From positions 7,172-17,017 of the forward strand of contig PMXT01000157.1 in assembly GCA_003170995.1 (NCBI GenBank): 9,846 bases of DNA, written 5' to 3'. Of this stretch, positions 6,223-9,846 are shown piece by piece; within the stretch, counting starts at the first letter, position 1, and each line of letters opens with the position of its first letter. A program made the translations under genes and the position numbers. This stretch comes from Actinomycetota bacterium (GTDB lineage Bacteria; Actinomycetota; Thermoleophilia; Gaiellales; Gaiellaceae). The notes beneath the pieces are model-generated. The model was not told the origin of the DNA, ran no database searches, and was given only the letters and a program-made list of their open reading frames with translations.

Positions 6223-7356
6223 CTAACGGGCGCAACCTCGTTGCGCCTTCCTCCTCAGGAGGAGCCTGCCATCGGCGGCTTCTTCGTAGATCGCCATGTA
6301 CTCCTCGACGGCTCGTTCCGGTCGGAAGCGATCTCGCACCTCCGTCACGGCCTCCGCAGTCACCTCTGTTGGGCTGGCGAACTCTTCTTCGATCGCGGCC
6401 GCCCATCGGGCCGCGTCGTGAGGAACCAGGCGGGCATGAGGTATCGACGCGAGCCACTGAAGGCCGATCGTATCGGCGCCTATCACCGGTACGCCCGCAC
6501 AGAGCGATTCAATTGCGACGTTGGAGAGCGACTCCTGGAGAGAAGGAAGAAAGGTGAAATCGCAGGCGGCAAGCAACGCCGAGATGTCGTCGCGCGGTCC
6601 GAGGTGATGCACCGTGTGCCGGGTCGGGATGTGTTCCCAGGCGGCTGTCTCGATGGCCGTAGCGTTCGCGCGATGTCCGATGTGAAGTAGATGCATCGGT
6701 GTTACGACGCTGCCGAGCGCCTCTGCAACGAGCTCGTGATTCTTAACCTCTGCGCAGTTTCCGATCATCCCGACAACGAATGCATTGCCTCCGATATCGA
6801 GCTCGCTGCGGAGACGCCGGCCCGCCTCCACGGTCGACTCCGTGATAATCGACTTCACATCGACGAAGCCCTCTACGACGCGCGTCGGAGTTTTGAAGAG
6901 GCGAAGCTCGGTTTCGGCCACTTCCTTCGATACGGAGACCCAGACGACGCCGAGCCGCAGTGCGAGCGCGTTTCGAAACGAGCGTTGAATGCGAAGCGCA
7001 CCGTGGTAGCGGTAGAGACCGTGCACGGTCCTGACGACGCCTCTCACCGAGGGGCAGGAAACGGCAAGCAGAGAGACGGCGTCGGCGGCGCTCTCGCTCC
7101 CGATGTGCACGATGTCGGGCTTGACCTTCGCCAGCGTCCGTCTCAGTGCGATCAAGCCTCTTGCCGAGCGGACGGAGGGGAGAACGATCACGGGGTATCC
7201 GGCGGCTTCGAGTGTTGCGGCGTAGGGGTGTTCGCCGTCGGCCATGCCAACGATGACGGGCTCGATTCCAGCCCCTCGCCACTGCTCGAACGAGCAGGCG
7301 AACTGACGCTCGGCGCCGCTCGGCATCAGGCGAGCCAGTACGTGGAGGATTTTCAT
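6223..7356 (-). CDS. GT4-family glycosyltransferase
   Basis: This is a 377-residue retaining GT-B glycosyltransferase. MKILHVLARLMPSGAERQF at the start is the usual first strand plus the G-G-A-E-like acceptor loop (PSGAERQ, 12-18). KPDIVHIGSESAA (79-91), RTVHGLYRYHG (109-119) and VVWVSVSKEVAE (137-148) follow. The donor half has GMIGNCAEVKNHELV (196-210, with Lys205 at the usual phosphate-binding position), HHLGPRDDISALLAACDFTF (250-269) and ESLSNVAIE (275-283), a complete E-x7-E motif, then GVPVIG. The true start is the ATG at 7356: its first two bases precede and overlap the TGA of the preceding gene (ATGA), with GGGTGAG just upstream. The frame is open further upstream but runs inside the neighbouring gene. 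It would add one sugar to the lipid-linked repeat unit; the sugar is not predictable. Confidence 0.93.
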   Translation of the reverse strand: MKILHVLARLMPSGAERQFACSFEQWRGAGIEPVIVGMADGEHPYAATLEAAGYPVIVLPSVRSARGLIALRRTLAKVKPDIVHIGSESAADAVSLLAVSCPSVRGVVRTVHGLYRYHGALRIQRSFRNALALRLGVVWVSVSKEVAETELRLFKTPTRVVEGFVDVKSIITESTVEAGRRLRSELDIGGNAFVVGMIGNCAEVKNHELVAEALGSVVTPMHLLHIGHRANATAIETAAWEHIPTRHTVHHLGPRDDISALLAACDFTFLPSLQESLSNVAIESLCAGVPVIGADTIGLQWLASIPHARLVPHDAARWAAAIEEEFASPTEVTAEAVTEVRDRFRPERAVEEYMAIYEEAADGRLLLRRKAQRGCAR

Positions 7357-8543
7357 CTCACCCAAGCTGCCGCTTGCTCGTAGACGTCTAGATACGCAGC
7401 GGTGACCGCCGACGCTGAGCACTGCGAGACAACTCGTTGACGCGCGGCTTCGCCGAGTTTCTTCCGTCGCCCTTCGTCTTCGAGCAACGAGGAAACCGCC
7501 GCGGCGATTGAGGCCGCGTCATCCGTGTCAACCAGGACGCCCGCGCGGCCGTCGTCCAGCAGCTCGGGCACGTCGCCAGAGCTCTTGCCGCCCACGACCG
7601 GTAGTCCGAAGGACATCGCCTCGGCGATGCTCATGCCGAACGATTCCTCGCGCGAGGCGTGAACGAAGACCGTTGCCGTACGGAAGAGCGTATCCAGTCT
7701 TGCCCTGTCTACCTCTCCGCAGAAGTCGATGCTTTGCGAAACCCCCAATTGCTCGGCGAGACGGTACAGATCGGAGTCGGGCGTGAGGCCCGGCCCGGCG
7801 AGTATCAGCCTTACTCGGGAGTTCGTGGAAAGAATCGTCGTCATCGCTCGCACGAGAGCAGCCACGTTCTTCAGGGGCGAGTCGCTTGCAACCTCGAGTA
7901 TGACCCGATGCTCGGCGCTCTCGACAGATCTCGTTTTCGAGGTCGGGATAGGAACCACGTTTGGGATGATTCGAATCGGTCGCCGATCCAGCATTTGCTT
8001 GCGCCATTTGGCGGCCGTATCAGCGGAGACGGCGGTCAGCGTGACGCGGCGCAAACGAGTTGCGGCGGCCATGGCGAGACCGATGGCCCGATACGCGTCT
8101 GGCTGATAGCGGAGGACCGTCAGCGGTGCGTCGTGGAGGGTGACGACCACGGGTCGTTTTCGAAACGACGTCGCGCCCAGGGCGAACTCATAAGGCCAGT
8201 GCGCATTGATGACGGAGCCAGATGTTTGCGAGAGAAGGTCGCGGACGCCTCGCCGCTCTTGGCGAAGGAAATCTCGACCGCGATGTCGCGCTCTCGGCCG
8301 GTAGCAACCGGTGAGGATTCGGAGTCGCGGTCCCTCGAGGATCATCGGCCCGTCTTCGAGCTCTGGCGCCAGCGTGACCAGCTCCACCGCTGCGCCGGTT
8401 TCGAGGAAAGCCTCGACCAGGCCGGTCAGCGCTGGACCGCCCAGCCCAGGAGTCGCGAGTGCGCGTTCGCGATCCTCGGAATCGAGCCATTTTGCAAGCC
8501 GCTGTGGACTCGCTGGGCCTGCGAGAACAATCGGGTCGATCAT
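7353..8543 (-). CDS. GT4-family glycosyltransferase
   Basis: This is a 396-residue GT-B glycosyltransferase. GPASPQRLAKWL (9-20) and LGGPALTGLVEAFLETGAAVELVTL (34-58) form the N-terminal acceptor region. INAHWPYEFALGA (112-124), VVVTLHDAP (132-140) and LTAVSADTAAKW (169-180) follow. The donor domain has IIPNVVPIP (192-200), VASDSPLKNVAALVRA (218-233, Lys225 in the phosphate-binding loop), RLILAGPG (245-252), IDFCGEVDR (272-280) and ESFGMSIAE (300-308), a complete E-x7-E motif followed by GLPVVGG. The start is the ATG at 8543, which overlaps the TGA of the GT2 gene (ATGA); its own stop overlaps the next GT4 start in the same way. This places it firmly inside a translationally coupled operon. 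It shares only general fold motifs with the neighbouring GT4 protein, so it is not a recent duplicate. Donor and acceptor are unknown. Confidence 0.93.
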   Translation of the reverse strand: MIDPIVLAGPASPQRLAKWLDSEDRERALATPGLGGPALTGLVEAFLETGAAVELVTLAPELEDGPMILEGPRLRILTGCYRPRARHRGRDFLRQERRGVRDLLSQTSGSVINAHWPYEFALGATSFRKRPVVVTLHDAPLTVLRYQPDAYRAIGLAMAAATRLRRVTLTAVSADTAAKWRKQMLDRRPIRIIPNVVPIPTSKTRSVESAEHRVILEVASDSPLKNVAALVRAMTTILSTNSRVRLILAGPGLTPDSDLYRLAEQLGVSQSIDFCGEVDRARLDTLFRTATVFVHASREESFGMSIAEAMSFGLPVVGGKSSGDVPELLDDGRAGVLVDTDDAASIAAAVSSLLEDEGRRKKLGEAARQRVVSQCSASAVTAAYLDVYEQAAAWVR

Positions 8544-9388
8544 CGCTTCGGCCGCCTCGACAGGTGCAGAAGAGATAGCGCGAAGTGGACGTACGGGCTC
8601 AACCAGAAAATCGGCCACAGCGGGCCTCCGTGGCGCCTCAGATAGCGCGCTCGCGTGCGCGGCGGCACCCCCTTACGTCCGAGCAAGAGCCTTGTTCTCT
8701 CGCGCAAAGGAAGCGCGGAATCCAGCCAGAGCGCGATTTGATGATCGTATGGGCATGACCCGACGGTTCCTGGCGCAAGGAGATTGACCGCGCTAGCCTT
8801 GCGGGCACGGAAGCCGTAGTCGAAATCGGCGGCAGCGTGCTCGAACCCACCGTCGATGAGGCCGACCATTTGCGCGACGGCTCGAGGAACGAGCACGATG
8901 TTGCCTTCGAAGGTATCGACCTCGACGGGCTGCTGGTCGGGCGAGATACGGTTGAAGCGAAGCGGGTGGAAGCGATGCCGTCGCATGCCCGAGTACGTCA
9001 GCTCGCCACTATCCGGGTCACGGAGCGCACCGATCACGATGCATGCTTTTTCGGAGGCTCGCTCGACCGCCAGAAGGCGCGTCACCGCATCGGGGTCGAG
9101 GACGCCGTCGTCGTTGAGCCAGAGAAGATAGTCGGGAGAGCCCTGCAGCGCGCGCTCCTCGGCGATTGCCATGCCGCCCGCCCAGTACAGGTCGCCCGAG
9201 CCGCGGATGAGCGTTATCGGCCTGCCCAGCCTCTGTACCGCTTCGCCCGTTCCGTCACTGCTTCCATCGTCCACCAGGACGGCATCGAGAACTGTCTCGT
9301 CCGGTAGTTGCTGATCGAAATACGATTGTAGGCAAGCGAGAGTCTTGTCCCGGCGGTCGTGGCAGGTGAGGATCGCCGTGATCTTCAT
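8540..9388 (-). CDS. GT2-family glycosyltransferase (rhamnosyltransferase-like)
   Basis: This is a 282-residue inverting GT-A glycosyltransferase. KITAILTCHDRRDKTLACL (2-20) is the typical start. VDDGSSDGT (39-47) binds the nucleotide. GDLYWAGGMAIAEE (65-78) and LLWLNDDG (88-95) give the N-D-D variant of the D-x-D metal site. GNIVLVPRAV and GLIDGGFEHAAADFDYGFRARKAS match the C-terminal blocks of the WbbL/rhamnosyltransferase branch. A rhamnose-like deoxysugar transfer is therefore plausible but not proven. ATG 9388 was chosen because it starts the family sequence and overlaps the stop of the polymerase/ligase gene as ATGA. The open frame extends 22 codons further inside the upstream gene without family character. 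The C terminus is hydrophobic and basic (PLWPIFWLSPYVHFALSLLH), which suggests membrane association near the lipid-linked acceptor. Confidence 0.93.
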   Translation of the reverse strand: MKITAILTCHDRRDKTLACLQSYFDQQLPDETVLDAVLVDDGSSDGTGEAVQRLGRPITLIRGSGDLYWAGGMAIAEERALQGSPDYLLWLNDDGVLDPDAVTRLLAVERASEKACIVIGALRDPDSGELTYSGMRRHRFHPLRFNRISPDQQPVEVDTFEGNIVLVPRAVAQMVGLIDGGFEHAAADFDYGFRARKASAVNLLAPGTVGSCPYDHQIALWLDSALPLRERTRLLLGRKGVPPRTRARYLRRHGGPLWPIFWLSPYVHFALSLLHLSRRPKR

Positions 9389-9846
9389 CGAGCGTTGGCA
9401 AGCCGGTCGGTTTCCGACTCTGGCTTCTTCCCAGCGATCTGACGTGATTGCCACAAAGCAGTGGGAGGTAACGCCCCGATGAGAATTCCAAGTATGAGTC
9501 CTTGGACTAGGTCCGGGGAAAGCGATACGAAATACATGAGCTGCGCAAATAGAAGAAGACCGATGACCATCGGCGTCAATCCGAGCTTTGGTGCGATTTC
9601 CGCGCGGTGCCTCCAGAGTAGGAAGTACAGGGCGAGCAGAATTAGGACTCCCAATGCACCGAAGCGGAGAAAAAGCTCTACGTAGAAGTTATGGGGCAGA
9701 ACATCGGTGGTTACGCCGTTAATCGTTCTCGTCCAGGGCGATCCCGAGGGAATGCCTGTGACTATCTCTTTAATCGAATGATGCTTGGCCAGCAGCTCTT
9801 TCCAGCCGGTGATACGCCATCCGAAGGTGCCGCTTGATTGCGTGGC
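9385..9846 (-). CDS. O-antigen polymerase/ligase (Wzy/WaaL-type), C-terminal part, cut by right edge
   Basis: The frame is open from the right edge to the TGA at 9387-9385, giving 153 residues of the C-terminal end. The visible part has GTFGWRITGWKELLAK, then a stretch ending VLPHNFYVELFLRFGALGV. The R-x-x-x-W and P-H-N-x-Y features with a following G-x-x-G are the hallmark of the Wzy_C/O-antigen ligase family periplasmic loop. Three hydrophobic segments follow (about residues 63-78, 88-106 and 110-127), then a short basic tail. The family joins or transfers undecaprenyl-linked glycan units at the outer face of the membrane. Which of polymerase or ligase it is cannot be told from this end alone. 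It is the most upstream gene of the coupled operon in the window; its start lies outside. Confidence 0.88.
   Translation of the reverse strand, partial: ATQSSGTFGWRITGWKELLAKHHSIKEIVTGIPSGSPWTRTINGVTTDVLPHNFYVELFLRFGALGVLILLALYFLLWRHRAEIAPKLGLTPMVIGLLLFAQLMYFVSLSPDLVQGLILGILIGALPPTALWQSRQIAGKKPESETDRLANAR

Noticed and set aside
7659..8645. Long open frame on the plus strand opposite a GT4 gene
   Set aside because: The GT4 frame has all the expected motifs and coupled start/stop junctions. The plus-strand product has no recognisable domain.
1..9846. CRISPR arrays, insertion sequences, tRNA or rRNA genes
   Set aside because: No regularly spaced repeats, transposase motifs, terminal inverted repeats or tRNA-like cloverleaf sequences were seen on reading both strands.

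Overview
This window is part of a surface-polysaccharide (capsule, exopolysaccharide or O-antigen-like) biosynthesis locus. The DNA is moderately high in GC. The genes are packed tightly, and almost all encode sugar-handling or lipid-linked-glycan export proteins. The taxon cannot be fixed from the sequence. A GC-rich free-living bacterium is likely, and the family mix (TagD-type cytidylyltransferase, LicD, CmcI-type methyltransferase, TuaB/Wzx-type flippase) would fit an actinomycete-like Gram-positive. That is inference with low confidence. No rRNA, tRNA, insertion sequence, transposase or CRISPR array was seen.

Right part (about 4664-9846, minus strand, read right to left): a core glycan operon. 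It starts with the C-terminal part of a Wzy/WaaL-type O-antigen polymerase or ligase cut by the right edge. A GT2 glycosyltransferase, two GT4 glycosyltransferases and a full-length Wzx-type flippase follow. The first four genes are linked by three successive ATGA stop/start overlaps, so they are almost certainly co-transcribed and translationally coupled. The glycosyltransferases would build a repeat unit on a lipid carrier in the cytoplasm, the flippase would move it across the membrane, and the Wzy-like protein would polymerise or ligate it outside.

Middle part (about 2455-4663, minus strand): three downstream genes with larger gaps and, in the first two, visibly lower GC. They are a close TagD relative (glycerol-3-phosphate cytidylyltransferase), a LicD-family transferase and a CmcI-family methyltransferase. 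TagD would make CDP-glycerol. LicD-fold proteins transfer phospho-alcohols from CDP-activated donors to glycans. The trio therefore looks like a decoration cassette adding (possibly methylated) glycerol phosphate to the polysaccharide.

Left part (about 1-2454): two plus-strand genes point at the cassette. One is a GT-B glycosyltransferase with a degenerate donor-binding motif, and the other is a probable GT-A (Fringe/GT31-like) glycosyltransferase. They diverge from a broken 5' fragment of a second Wzx-type flippase at the left edge. This fragment matches the N terminus of the intact flippase but changes reading frame midway. The wreckage of a second flippase, the change of strand and the GC change suggest that the locus was assembled by recombination.
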